Positions 8,720 through 17,478 of a DNA stretch of 64,000 nucleotides are shown one piece after another. Below the pieces are notes generated by a model. It worked only from the letters and a program-made list of their open reading frames with translations. It had not been told where the DNA came from and ran no database searches. The stretch is from positions 186,001 to 250,000 of the forward strand of contig NZ_JAMXMY010000001.1 of NCBI RefSeq assembly GCF_024055795.1, given 5' to 3'. Both the position numbers and the translations under genes were made by a program. Position 1 is the stretch's first letter. Each line of letters opens with the position of its first letter. The stretch comes from Actinoallomurus purpureus (GTDB lineage: Bacteria > Actinomycetota > Actinomycetes > Streptosporangiales > Streptosporangiaceae).

Positions 8720-9091
8720 GATGTCCTCCCGTCGATTGGGTGGCATGCTGAGGTTAGTCTCTCGCACTGACCTTCGCCAGCCATACTTAGCTGACGATGC
8801 TGCTACAGTTGCCGCCCCATACGCCAATACAACGTCGACCAAAACTGCGAGCGACGCCATATCGGACACCAGAGCGCGGTAGGACCATCGTTTTTTCGGG
8901 TTGGAAGCGAATCAGGCGCTTTTTCCCAATCGGCACCCGATAGCGCACTTCAAGCGCGCCCGAGCATCGGCGCCGGGCCGAGTGACCGGCCTCCTCCGGC
9001 ATTGCCGCCGGTATGTTGCCGTGCTGGTCAGAATGCGTCCGGCTGGCAGCCGACCCGGCACGCGGCCCGTCGATCCGTCTGCATCGCCAAG
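8720..9091. other. Intergenic stretch, no gene supported
   Basis: About 370 bp upstream of the DUF6879 pair. It should contain that unit's promoter. Base composition is lower in GC than its surroundings near 8880-8930 (a T run at 8890-8895 and a second at about 8922-8926). No conserved element was recognised. Confidence 0.3.
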
Positions 9092-9187
9092 CGGGGACGG
9101 CTGCCCGCCGACGACACTGCGGGGATCGCCGCCGCGCTGCTGGACGCCTTGGCCGCCGCCCACGACGCCGGGATCACCCACCGCGAC
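9092..9187 (+). pseudogene. Ser/Thr kinase catalytic-domain scrap
   Basis: Thirty-two codons read RLPADDTAGIAAALLDALAA and on to AHDAGITHRD. This is the helix-E to catalytic-loop segment of a Hanks-type kinase (LLDALAAAHxAGIxHRD). The HRD triad is kept, but the following residues (AMAVSVHD) do not give KPxN, and no other kinase motif surrounds it. It is a short relic, not from the two intact kinases at 2.6-6.8 kb, whose equivalent region differs. Confidence 0.55.
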
Positions 9188-9321
9188 GCGATGGCCGTCT
9201 CAGTTCACGACGCCACGCCTGTCACCAGCGGAAACTCGTACACCACCTCCGTGGACGCAACCCCTTTACCCGCCTCGTCCCTTCGGGCACCACATCCGTG
9301 GACGTAACCGCCGCGAGAGGT

Positions 9322-10938
9322 TCAGTTGGGACGGATCGATAGCGCGTGGTGGAACACGTTGCGCGGATCCCAGCGGCGTTTGACCTGCTGAAGCCGTGCG
9401 TAGTTGTCCTTGTAGTAGAGGGTGTGCCATGGAGTGCCCGACGTGTTGTACCGAGGATCGGCCAGGTCCGCGTCGGGATAGTTGATGAATGCGCCGTCGT
9501 CGTCCTCGCCGGCCGGAACGCCGCCGCCACCGGCGTAGAAGTCGCGGTAGAACTCCCGGATCCATGTCAGGTGCCGGGAGTCCTCGGCCGGATCCTGCCA
9601 GCCGGCGAGGAAGCCGATCAGGAAGATCGAGTCACGGTGCGGCATCGCGGTCGTGCCGGGGGAGACGGCGTTGACGCGCCCGCCGTAGGTGTTGATGAAC
9701 AGGCCACCGGACGGATCGTTGTCGCCGGCCCGGGTGAGGTGCCGGTAGGCGGTGGCGATCTGCTGGTCGGTGCAGCGGCGGCGTCGATACCCCGACTTCA
9801 GCTTGAGGCGGCGGTCGAAGGTTGTGGGGTCGTTGATCGCCTGCGTCGCCGAGGCGAGCCAGGGCATGGTGGACGACTGCCGCAACGGCCGTACGCCGAC
9901 GCCGCGGCCGAGCGTGGTCACCAGGTCATCGAGTAGCCGGTCCGCACCGCTGCCGGCGGTTACTTGACCGGAGATGCCAATGGTCTCGCTGGGCTTGCTG
10001 GCGAGGACGAACTCGCCGTAGAAGGCGGCCGCGGGGGAGCCGGGTGCCGAGTTTCGCTCGCCCCATTCCCCATAGTTGCGCATCAGCCTGACGAACGAGT
10101 CCCGGTCGAGTTCCGACCATGGCCAATCCAAGGAGTAGCTCAGGACTGTGGAAGGCGGCCTGGGCAGAAGCCGGCCGGGGTCGGTGCCCTGGGCGTCTGG
10201 GGAGCGGAACCAGTAGCGGGTGACGATCCCGAAGTTGCCGCCCCCGCCTCCGGTGTGCGCCCACCACAAGTCCCGGTTGGGATCTGACGGTTCCCGGGTG
10301 GCCACCACGCTTCTGGCCTTGCCCGACCGGTCGACCACGACCACTTCGACCGCGAACAGGTGGTCGACGGTCAGGCCGTACATACGGCACAGCGCCCCGT
10401 ATCCGCCGCCGCAGACGTGTCCACCTGCCCCGACGCCCGGACAGGTTCCGCCGGGGATGGTCACGCCCCAGCCGAGGAACAGCTTCCGGTACACCTCGCC
10501 CAGCGTCGCTCCCGCCTCGACCATGAAGGCGTTGCGGCGCCTGTCGTAGTCGACCTGCGTCATCGCGACCATGTCGATGAGAATGCGTACGTCCGGGTCG
10601 TCCACGAAGTTCTCAAAGCAGTGGCCGCCGCTGCGCACGGCGATCCGCCGCTTCGTTCGCACCGCTTCGTCGACCGCGCGTACGACGTCCTCTGTCGAGC
10701 CGACCACTCGGATCTGCTCGGGCTTGCCCTGAAAGCGATGGTTGTAACCCCTGAGCGCCAGCGAGCGGTAACGCGGGTCATCCGGGCCCACCGTGACCGA
10801 ACCGAACGCAGAGACGCCTCCGAGCTGCGGAGCGGCCTGTACTGTCGCATGCCAGGAAGCCACGAGCGCGGCTGCAGGACCCGACACGGCAGCTGCCGCG
10901 CCTGCACGCAGAAGGGTGCGTCGGGTGGACTCGACCAT
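9322..10938 (-). CDS. TAT-exported FAD-linked oxidase (berberine-bridge-enzyme type)
   Basis: The ATG at 10938 follows a strong AAGGAGGACGACC site. The N-terminus STRRTLLRAGAAAAV is a twin-arginine signal, so the 538-aa enzyme is exported folded with its flavin. The FAD_binding_4 domain has RSGGHCF near residue 102 and GGTCPGVGAGGHVCGGGYG near 162-180. The His and the first Cys occupy the positions that make the 8-alpha-histidyl, 6-S-cysteinyl bicovalent FAD of BBE-like enzymes. The C-terminal BBE motif (YYKDNYARLQQVKRRWDP) is complete. It oxidises an alcohol, sugar or alkaloid-type substrate, reducing O2 to H2O2; the substrate is unknown. Confidence 0.9.
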   Translation of the reverse strand: MVESTRRTLLRAGAAAAVSGPAAALVASWHATVQAAPQLGGVSAFGSVTVGPDDPRYRSLALRGYNHRFQGKPEQIRVVGSTEDVVRAVDEAVRTKRRIAVRSGGHCFENFVDDPDVRILIDMVAMTQVDYDRRRNAFMVEAGATLGEVYRKLFLGWGVTIPGGTCPGVGAGGHVCGGGYGALCRMYGLTVDHLFAVEVVVVDRSGKARSVVATREPSDPNRDLWWAHTGGGGGNFGIVTRYWFRSPDAQGTDPGRLLPRPPSTVLSYSLDWPWSELDRDSFVRLMRNYGEWGERNSAPGSPAAAFYGEFVLASKPSETIGISGQVTAGSGADRLLDDLVTTLGRGVGVRPLRQSSTMPWLASATQAINDPTTFDRRLKLKSGYRRRRCTDQQIATAYRHLTRAGDNDPSGGLFINTYGGRVNAVSPGTTAMPHRDSIFLIGFLAGWQDPAEDSRHLTWIREFYRDFYAGGGGVPAGEDDDGAFINYPDADLADPRYNTSGTPWHTLYYKDNYARLQQVKRRWDPRNVFHHALSIRPN

Positions 10939-11175
10939 GGTCGTCCTCCTTGAGGCGATCACGTGCGATCGAGCAACTGCCTCGCCTTCCACCGCCGCAT
11001 CGCCCGACCGCGATCTATGTACGGATCTTTGAAGGCTAAGAACCTGCCGTCCGGCCGGAAAGGGAGCCATCACCCCTTCCTGCAGGTGGAGCCACCCCCA
11101 AAGGATCCGGGGGCTGGCCCGCTTCTCTCCACCGCGGCGATTTGGTAATGGGCCCCTCGCCGCGCATTAGGGCTC

Positions 11176-11850
11176 GTGACGTCCACACGTTCGCCGCCCT
11201 GGCCGGCGGCGAACGGGTCCTGGAAGGACGGAACCGATAGGGGATGGCGGGATGCTGTCGGCATCCTGTCCGAAGGCGTGCCCTACGCCTCGTACGCTGC
11301 CGCGCAGAACAACACCGGCATCAATGACGACTCGGCACCGAGCGCCGCGAGCTTTGATGGCGGCTCGCTGAGTTTCTCGGCGCAGGCGCTGGCCGATAAT
11401 GGCCTGGTCTCCGGCGAGCAGAAGACGATCAACGGTGTCACCTTCACCTGGCCGGCTACCGCGGTTCCGGACAACATCGTCGCCAGCGGCCAGGCCGTCC
11501 CGGTCAGCGGATCGGGCAGCACGCTGGGCTTCCTCGGGGCGTCGAACAACGGAACCGGCTCCGGGTCGGGCACGGTCGTCTACTCCGACGGCACGACCCA
11601 GAGCTTCGCGCTCGGGTTCGCCGACTGGTGGTCCGGCAGTGCCATCCCGGGGACGTCGATCGCGGCCACGATCCCGTACCTCAACAACGGAAGCGGAAAG
11701 CAGAACCAGACCGTCCATGTCTACTACGCGAGCGTGCCGTTGAACCCGGCGAAGACCGTGCAGTACGTCGTGCTCCCGCACGTGACCGACGACGGGAAGG
11801 TCGCGCAGATCACCGCGTTGCACGTGTTCGCCATAGGAATCGGAGGCTGA
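11176..11850 (+). pseudogene. Orphan C-terminal domain of a secreted glycoside hydrolase
   Basis: From about 11300 the reading matches the beta-rich C-terminal domain found in large secreted actinobacterial glycosidases: INDDSAPSAASFDGGSLSFS, then SGSGSTLGFLGASNNGTGSG, SFADWW and a final VFAIGIGG. A GTG at 11176 keeps the frame open, but its first 35 residues look random, and there is no signal peptide or catalytic domain. It is probably the 3' remnant of a much larger gene, next to an insertion element at 11923. A free-standing secreted lectin-like protein is unlikely without a signal. Confidence 0.65.
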
Positions 11851-11922
11851 CAGGCTGACCATCCCGCGGTCGCGCCGCGCCGGGACCGGTGCGGCGCGAC
11901 CGCGGGAGCCATGGTCGCCGCC

Positions 11923-12440
11923 TGTGCTGCTCGAAAACTCAGCTGAGGCCTTGACCTGGAGATTTGGCTGCGGGTGGTTGCTCCTGCTGGGATCCTCGCG
12001 AGATGTCTCTCGCTCTTGCTTACATGATCGTCAGGTTGATGGAGCCGCTGCGGTTCTTGGTCCGCGACCGGGACACCAAGTTCATCGCCGCCTTCGATGA
12101 GGTCTTCCGCGCCGCCGGCACCCGGATCATCAAGACTCCACCGCAAGCCCCGCGGGCGAATGCGATCTGCGAGCGGATCGTCGGAACGCTCCGCCGGGAG
12201 GTACTCGACCAGATGCTGATCTTCAACCACAGGCATCTGTCCAAGATCCTCACCGAATACGCCGAGCACTACCACGAGCATCGTCCGCACCAGTCCCGAC
12301 GCCGGCGACCGCCCATCAGCAGCCTGGCTGACCTCCGCTCCATCCAGCGACGACCGATCCTCGACGGCCTGATCAACCAGTACCACCGCGCTGCGTGAAA
12401 CCTGCAGGTCAACGACCGAACCCAATTTTCGAGCGGCACA
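11923..12440 (+). mobile_element. Internally deleted insertion sequence with terminal inverted repeats
   Basis: Imperfect inverted repeats bound the element: 11920-11958 and 12405-12443 pair at roughly 29 of 39 positions, with conserved outer GCCTGTGC, then GCTCGAAAA, and inner TTGACCTG. Ends written as TGT...ACA give 518 bp. Inside is a single transposase reading on the + strand that lacks the first part of the catalytic core. No target-site duplication was evident. It is best read as a non-autonomous deletion derivative of a roughly 1-kb IS with an integrase-type transposase. Confidence 0.65.
12003..12398 (+). pseudogene. Truncated DDE transposase inside the IS derivative
   Basis: 131 codons. 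The first residues, MSLALAYMIVRLM, resemble the N-terminus of this transposase family. They are followed at once by the second half of the catalytic core: FLVRDRDTKF with the middle Asp, PQAPRANAICERIVGTLRRE with the catalytic Glu, and HYHEHRPHQS. The C-terminus DGLINQYHRAA corresponds to GGLLHEYAQVA in the remnant at 6.9 kb. The first catalytic Asp and the helix-turn-helix are missing, so it cannot transpose by itself. Confidence 0.75.
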
Positions 12441-12458
12441 GGCTACGAGCGGGCTGCC

Positions 12459-13259
12459 TCATCTGGCGAGACGGGCTTCCGTCCGGTCCGAGGCTGGGAA
12501 GAAGTGAGTGACCGGCCGCTCGAGCAGCCGGCCGTCGAGATGGATATCGACCTTCTCGTTGTAGAAGCTGACCAGCCCGGCGATCGGCAGCAGGCTACGG
12601 GTCGGGAAATCATAGGACCAGGCCAGATCCGGATGGGTGGTCCCGCCCACCTCGACCGACCAGTAGCCGGTTGTCCTGCCCTTGTACGGGCAGGCGGTCA
12701 CCGTGTTCGTCGGCCGCAGGTACCCGAAGTCGATCTCGGTGCGGTTGAGGTAGTAGCGGGTCGGCAGGCCCGTCTCGAACACCATCACCGGTGCAGTGGA
12801 CTCCGCCAGGACCGTCCCGTCGAGTTCGACCCGTACAGGCCGGGTCGAGCGCAGTGCGTCCACCCGGACGTAGGGGTTACGCGGGTGGACGAAGACCTCC
12901 TCGTCCTCCTCGAACCAGGCATCCAGCTTGTCCCATTCGAAGCGGACCATCCCCGACAGGCCCTCCAAGGAGTCGTCGGTGTAGACCCGACCGGCGGCCG
13001 GGCGGCTGATGTCGTCGACCTTCAGGCCCAGACTGCGGGCGGTGCCGCGGCTCAGCTTGTGCGGACGCTGCTCGTCGACGAGCGCGGACGGGTCGACGTC
13101 GCCGATCGGGATGTAGTACTGGGGGTAATAGGGCCACTCCCACAGGTACACCGCGCGGGTCGTGTCCAGCACGACACGGCCGCCCAGCATGGCACGGATC
13201 CGGCGTGGCACCGGCTCGATGTGATCGACCGGCGCGATCATTCTCGGAACGTTGGACAC
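12459..13259 (-). CDS. DUF427 domain protein
   Basis: This 266-aa protein contains two DUF427 beta-rich units: GRVVLDTTRAVYLWEWPYYPQYYIP is the first half, split here by PIGDVDP, and GTVLAESTAPVMVFETGLPTRYY with CPYKGRTTGYWSV the second. DUF427 proteins are common in actinobacteria, cyanobacteria and fungi; their biochemical role is not established. The GTG at 13259, after an AAGGGGGTG site, is the likely start. The frame continues open upstream into a broken TPR gene, but that part has no homology to the family. No partner genes are nearby. Confidence 0.8.
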   Translation of the reverse strand: MSNVPRMIAPVDHIEPVPRRIRAMLGGRVVLDTTRAVYLWEWPYYPQYYIPIGDVDPSALVDEQRPHKLSRGTARSLGLKVDDISRPAAGRVYTDDSLEGLSGMVRFEWDKLDAWFEEDEEVFVHPRNPYVRVDALRSTRPVRVELDGTVLAESTAPVMVFETGLPTRYYLNRTEIDFGYLRPTNTVTACPYKGRTTGYWSVEVGGTTHPDLAWSYDFPTRSLLPIAGLVSFYNEKVDIHLDGRLLERPVTHFFPASDRTEARLAR

Positions 13260-13589
13260 GGGCACCCCCTTCGCATTCGCCGGCCCGCTCGTCCCAAGCC
13301 GGCACGTCCGCGCACGAACCCGGCCCACGTCGGCCGCATGCGCCCCATATCGTCGGGCGATCTCACCTGGTTGGAAGCCGCTGACGCTCTGTAGCCGAGC
13401 ATACGTCGCCGTCTGCGCTGGGGCGCTGGATCGAACCCGGCCTTCTTCAAGATCGCCCACGCCCGTTCGGGACGGTTCAGGAATGCTGCGTGTTCCCAGC
13501 GCTACGTGCTCCCGGAGAGAGCATGGGAGCACGAAATCGGGGGAGCAGCCGGGAAGACCTGCCGCGAGCGTCTGTGGCAGCGCGGGGAC

Positions 13590-14011
13590 AGGAGCATGCC
13601 CAAGAGTGCACAGGAGCCGGGCATTGTCGGGATCCAGAGTCAGCCCGTGTTCTACGTCTCGGCGGGCCTCGCCGAAGTCACCGCGGTCGTAGCGGATGCC
13701 GGCGCGGTTGACCAGCGTGTCCACATGGTCCGGGTCGAGGTCCAAGACGGTGTCGTAGTCGGCCAGCGCCGCCTCATCCCGGCCGAGTTCGGAGAGTAGC
13801 CCGGCCCGGTTGTAGTACGCCTCGGGCGGGGGATTGCGGGCGATCGAGCGGTCGTAGTCCGCGAGGGCCTCCTCGGTGCGGCCGGCGCGGCGGTGCGCGT
13901 TGCCTCGCTCCAGGTATCCGTCGCTCTCCTCGGGAACAGGTCGATGGCTGAGGTCAGGTCCGCGACGGCCTGCGACCTCACGCTCAGTGTCAACAGGCCC
14001 GAAAACACCAC
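13590..14011 (-). pseudogene. Tetratricopeptide-repeat gene, frameshifted
   Basis: Read right to left, DLTSAIDLFP is followed in a second frame by EESDGYLERGNAHRRAGRTE, then AYYNRAGLLSELGRDEAALA and HVDTLVNRAGIRYDRGDFGE, three to four canonical TPR motifs. The frames join if one C is restored in the CCC run at 13932-13934. After DNARLLCTLG the reading loses TPR character and runs into the DUF427 gene without a stop. It looks like a decayed regulator or scaffold gene. Confidence 0.7.
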
Positions 14012-14302
14012 ATCGACAAGCTGGTTGATCTCGAACGCGCCTCAGGGTGGCAGGACGACACCCTCCGTTATCATCGCAAGAGCGACAGAGCCGGAAACCG
14101 TACAGTCCCGAGCTCCGCGCCTCTTGAGCTACTGTTGTTCGTAGGCGCCAGGACGCCTCGTGTTTCTACCGAGGTCTGATCGAAAAACGTGGCGCGGCGA
14201 GCGCCGGTGAACCGAAGACGTGCCACCACAGGCCTACTCCAGGACGTATCGCGGTTTCCCTGAGTGAACAGGCTTCCGCGGCGTCTCGAAACGGAGGCCT
14301 CC

Positions 14303-15919
14303 ATGAAAGTCGTCGTGGACCTCACCCGATGTCAGGGATACGCGCAGTGTGTGTTCGCCGCCCCGGATGTGTTCACCATCCGGGGAGACGAGGCGCTGCT
14401 GTACGACTCGGATCCGGACGAGCGGCAGAGGGAGAGGGTCGAGCGGGCCGCGGCGGCCTGCCCGGTGCAGGCCATCGTCCTTGAACGGCAGGACGGCCGG
14501 CGCGGACAGCGGCACTCGCCGCAGCCGGCCATCGGAGACTTCGAGGAGGCGTTCATGCGCAACGGGCATGTCGTCATCGTCGGGGCCTCGCTGGCCGGGG
14601 TGCGGGCTGCTCTCGTGATGCGCAGGCAGGGCTTCACGGGCCCACTGACCGTCATCGGGGACGAACCCCATCTGCCGTACGACCGGCCGCCGCTGTCCAA
14701 ACAGGTCCTCATCGGCCAGGCCCGGGCGCTGGGGACCGAGCTGCCGCGCCGCGACGAGTTCGACGTGACGTGGCGGTTGGGTGTCCCGGCCGCAGGTCTG
14801 GACCTGATCGGCAAGCAGGTCGAGCTGGCCGACGGCCAGAAGGTGGGATTCGACCGGTTGCTCATTGCGACGGGGTTGCGGGCCCGCCCGTGGCCGAACG
14901 AGGCCGAGGCCGCGCTCGACGGGGTGTGCACGGTCCGTACTCCGGAGGACGCGGCGGCGCTACGGCGCCTGCTGACCGCGAAACCGGACCGGGTGCTGGT
15001 CATCGGTGCGGGGTTCACCGGCTCCGAGGTCGCCTCCGCCTGCCGTGATCTGGACGTGCCGGTGACCGTCGTCGACCGGGGACCGGTCCCGCTGGCGGGG
15101 GCCCTGGGCGCGCTGATCGGCCGTGTCGCGGCGCGGATGCAGCGTGAGCACGGTGTCGATCTGCGGTGCGGCGTTCAGGTCGAGGCGCTGGAGGGCGACG
15201 GGAGCGGGCGGCTGCGGCGGGCCCGGTTGTCCGACGGCAGCGTGCTGGACGTCGACGTGGCGGTGGCCGCGCTGGGCAGCATTCGCAACGTGGAATGGCT
15301 GGAAGGCTCGGGGCTGGCGGCGGGGGCCTGGGGGGTGACCTGCGATGCCGGCTGCCGCGCCATGGACGTCAACGGCGTCGTCGCCGACGATGTGTTCGTC
15401 GCCGGCGACATCGCGCGCTTCCCTCACCCCGTCTACAACTACCAGTACCTGGCTCTCGAACATTGGGGCAACGCCATCGCCCAGGCGGAGGTCGCCGCTC
15501 ACAACATGATCAGCGCTGGGAGCCGGCGCTGGCCGCACCTGAGGCTGCCGGAGTTCTGGTCCACCCAGTTCGACACCGAGATCAAGTCTGTGGGCGTCCC
15601 TACCTATGCCGACCAGGTGGTCATCGCCCAGGGGTCGGTGGCCGGGCGCCGCTTCGTCGCCGCCTACGGCTACCAGGGGCGCATCACCGCTGCGGTCGCC
15701 TTCAACCAGTCCAGATGGCTGGAGTTCTATGCGGAACTGATCGACCGGGCGGCTCCGTTCCCGCCCTCGTTCCCTACCGTCGACCCGCCCAGCGATGGCC
15801 ACCCGGTCGCGGCCGAGGTCCCTGACCGGCCGACTCCGACCGGTCAGGCCACCGTCGTGGTCACCGGGCACAAGCCCAGCGAACGGCGGGCCAGGTTGGT
15901 GAGCAGACCGTACCTGTGA
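14303..15919 (+). CDS. Ferredoxin fused to FAD-dependent ferredoxin reductase (P450 redox partner)
   Basis: This 538-aa fusion has residues 1-~70 forming a small ferredoxin of the 3Fe-4S/4Fe-4S type that serves actinobacterial P450s: CQGYAQC near residues 10-16 and CPVQAI near 58. After a short linker, a rubredoxin/putidaredoxin-reductase fold begins (HVVIVGASLAGVRAA, GxGxxG for FAD). A second dinucleotide site follows (VLVIGAGFTGSEVA, for NAD(P)H), then the FAD-binding VFVAGDIARFP motif. The ATG at 14303 follows GGAGGCCTCC. It passes electrons from NAD(P)H through FAD and the cluster to the P450 encoded 39 bp downstream. Confidence 0.9.
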   Translation: MKVVVDLTRCQGYAQCVFAAPDVFTIRGDEALLYDSDPDERQRERVERAAAACPVQAIVLERQDGRRGQRHSPQPAIGDFEEAFMRNGHVVIVGASLAGVRAALVMRRQGFTGPLTVIGDEPHLPYDRPPLSKQVLIGQARALGTELPRRDEFDVTWRLGVPAAGLDLIGKQVELADGQKVGFDRLLIATGLRARPWPNEAEAALDGVCTVRTPEDAAALRRLLTAKPDRVLVIGAGFTGSEVASACRDLDVPVTVVDRGPVPLAGALGALIGRVAARMQREHGVDLRCGVQVEALEGDGSGRLRRARLSDGSVLDVDVAVAALGSIRNVEWLEGSGLAAGAWGVTCDAGCRAMDVNGVVADDVFVAGDIARFPHPVYNYQYLALEHWGNAIAQAEVAAHNMISAGSRRWPHLRLPEFWSTQFDTEIKSVGVPTYADQVVIAQGSVAGRRFVAAYGYQGRITAAVAFNQSRWLEFYAELIDRAAPFPPSFPTVDPPSDGHPVAAEVPDRPTPTGQATVVVTGHKPSERRARLVSRPYL

Positions 15920-15958
15920 CCCGGCGCTCCAGCCGTCTCACGACAGGAGGTGCTGACC

Positions 15959-17260
15959 ATGGCCGGAAACGGCGTCTGGCGGCAGATCCTCGACTACTCC
16001 CACCGCGCTGACCCCTATCCGCTCTTCGCCCAGTTGCGCGAAACGCCGGTGCTGCGGCTCGAGGATGGCAGCTACGTGGTGAGCACCTACCGGGAGATCG
16101 TCGCCCTGCTGCACGACCCACGGCTGAGCTCCGATGTGCGCAACCTCCCCGACGTGGCCGCGACCGTCGGCTCCACCTCGGACGACGCCCCTCCCGGACT
16201 GCCACCGAACTTCATCCGAACCGATCCGCCGGAACACGACCGGATGCGGCGTCTGCTGACGTGGAATTTCGGGCCGCCCCACCGTCCCGGTCGCATCGAC
16301 GGCATGTTGCCGGAGCTGTTGGAGATCGTCACCGGCCTGATCGACGACTTCGCGGGCATGGGTACGACCCGGGTGGACCTCGTCGATCGGTTCGCCTATC
16401 CGTTCCCCGTCACGGTGATCTGCCGCCTGCTGGACGTCCCACGCGAGGACGAGCCGCGGTTCCACGCATTGTCCGGGGCCGTCATCGAGGCCAACAATCC
16501 TGCCACCGCAGGGATCGCGGAGCGGCAGCGCCGACGGGAGAAGGCCATGGCCGACCTCGGGCAGTACTTCGCGACGTTGCTCGACGCCCGGCGCGACCGG
16601 CCCGCCGGCGACGACCTGCTCTCCGGGCTGCTGCGCGGCGACGGCGCTGAAGAGCCGATGACGCGTGAGCAGGTGCTGAGCAACGCGGCGCTGTTGCTCG
16701 TCGCCGGGCACGAGACCACTGTCAATCTCATCGCCAACGGCATTCTCACGCTCCTGCGGCACCCCGAGGTCCTCGACCGGCTGCGCCGCGGGAACGAACC
16801 AGACCTGGCCGCCCGGGTGGTCGAGGAACTCCTGCGCTACGAACCACCGGTACAGATACTGTCCACCCCGCGCAACGCCGTCGCCGACATCGAGATCGCG
16901 GGCACCATCATCCCCAAGGGCTCACCGGTCATCCTCGCGCTCGCCGCCGGTAGCCGCGATCCGGCCGTCGTCCCCGACCCGGATCGGTTCGATCCCGACC
17001 GCGAGCACAACGAACACCTCGGCTTCGGCGGCGGCATCCACTACTGCTTCGGCGCCCCGCTCGCCCGGCCCGAGGCCCGGATCGCCCTCACCGAACTCGC
17101 GTATCGGCTGGAGAACCCCCGGCTCGTCGACGACCCGCCACCGTACCGGGCGAGTCCGAGCCTGCGCGGTCCCCGCCACCTCCTCGTCGACATCGACGGC
17201 GTCGAACCGGCGCGACCGCCGTCAGAGCATCCCATCGCCCACTTGCGACGGCTACCGTGA
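15959..17260 (+). CDS. Cytochrome P450
   Basis: This 433-aa bacterial class I P450 has the I-helix oxygen-binding AGHETTVN near residue 245, ExxR-type EELLRYEPP, and the haem-ligand loop FGGGIHYCFGAPLARPEA near residue 360. It is soluble, with no membrane anchor. The ATG at 15959 has AGGAGG eight bases upstream. It is co-transcribed with its own ferredoxin-reductase fusion, so electron supply is built in. Its stop overlaps the next start (GTGA). The substrate is unknown; CYP105/107-like families hydroxylate terpenes, macrolides or xenobiotics. Confidence 0.93.
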   Translation: MAGNGVWRQILDYSHRADPYPLFAQLRETPVLRLEDGSYVVSTYREIVALLHDPRLSSDVRNLPDVAATVGSTSDDAPPGLPPNFIRTDPPEHDRMRRLLTWNFGPPHRPGRIDGMLPELLEIVTGLIDDFAGMGTTRVDLVDRFAYPFPVTVICRLLDVPREDEPRFHALSGAVIEANNPATAGIAERQRRREKAMADLGQYFATLLDARRDRPAGDDLLSGLLRGDGAEEPMTREQVLSNAALLLVAGHETTVNLIANGILTLLRHPEVLDRLRRGNEPDLAARVVEELLRYEPPVQILSTPRNAVADIEIAGTIIPKGSPVILALAAGSRDPAVVPDPDRFDPDREHNEHLGFGGGIHYCFGAPLARPEARIALTELAYRLENPRLVDDPPPYRASPSLRGPRHLLVDIDGVEPARPPSEHPIAHLRRLP

Positions 17261-17478
17261 GTCAGCCGAAGCAGCCTAGTGGCCTCAGGTTGGACGAATT
17301 CCTGGAGGGCAAGAACTCGCATTACGTCAAGACCGGACAGATCTGCCCCGATGAAATAGCTGATCTGGTGGATATTTCGTGGAGTATCCAGGTCCATGCG
17401 GCCCTAGGGTTGGCCGTCACCGAAGTGGCGGAACAAGACGGACTGACGCCATTCGGCGTTTCCAAAGGATTGTCATGA
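17257..17478 (+). CDS. Unknown 73-aa protein coupled to P450 and PEBP genes
   Basis: The GTG start overlaps the P450 stop by 4 bp and its TGA overlaps the next ATG by 4 bp, so it is translated as part of the operon. The acidic sequence ([20 protein letters not shown], then [20 protein letters not shown] and [15 protein letters not shown]) is probably helical, with one cysteine. No family was recognised. It could be an accessory or chaperone-like factor for the P450, or a carrier-like binding protein. The overlaps make a spurious reading unlikely. Confidence 0.7.
   Translation: MSQPKQPSGLRLDEFLEGKNSHYVKTGQICPDEIADLVDISWSIQVHAALGLAVTEVAEQDGLTPFGVSKGLS

Noticed and set aside
9241-9310. Imperfect 22-bp direct repeat (accaccTccgtggacgcaacc and accacaTccgtggacgtaacc) 48 bp apart
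   Set aside because: Two copies only, in a non-coding gap next to a kinase scrap; no structure or function could be attached.
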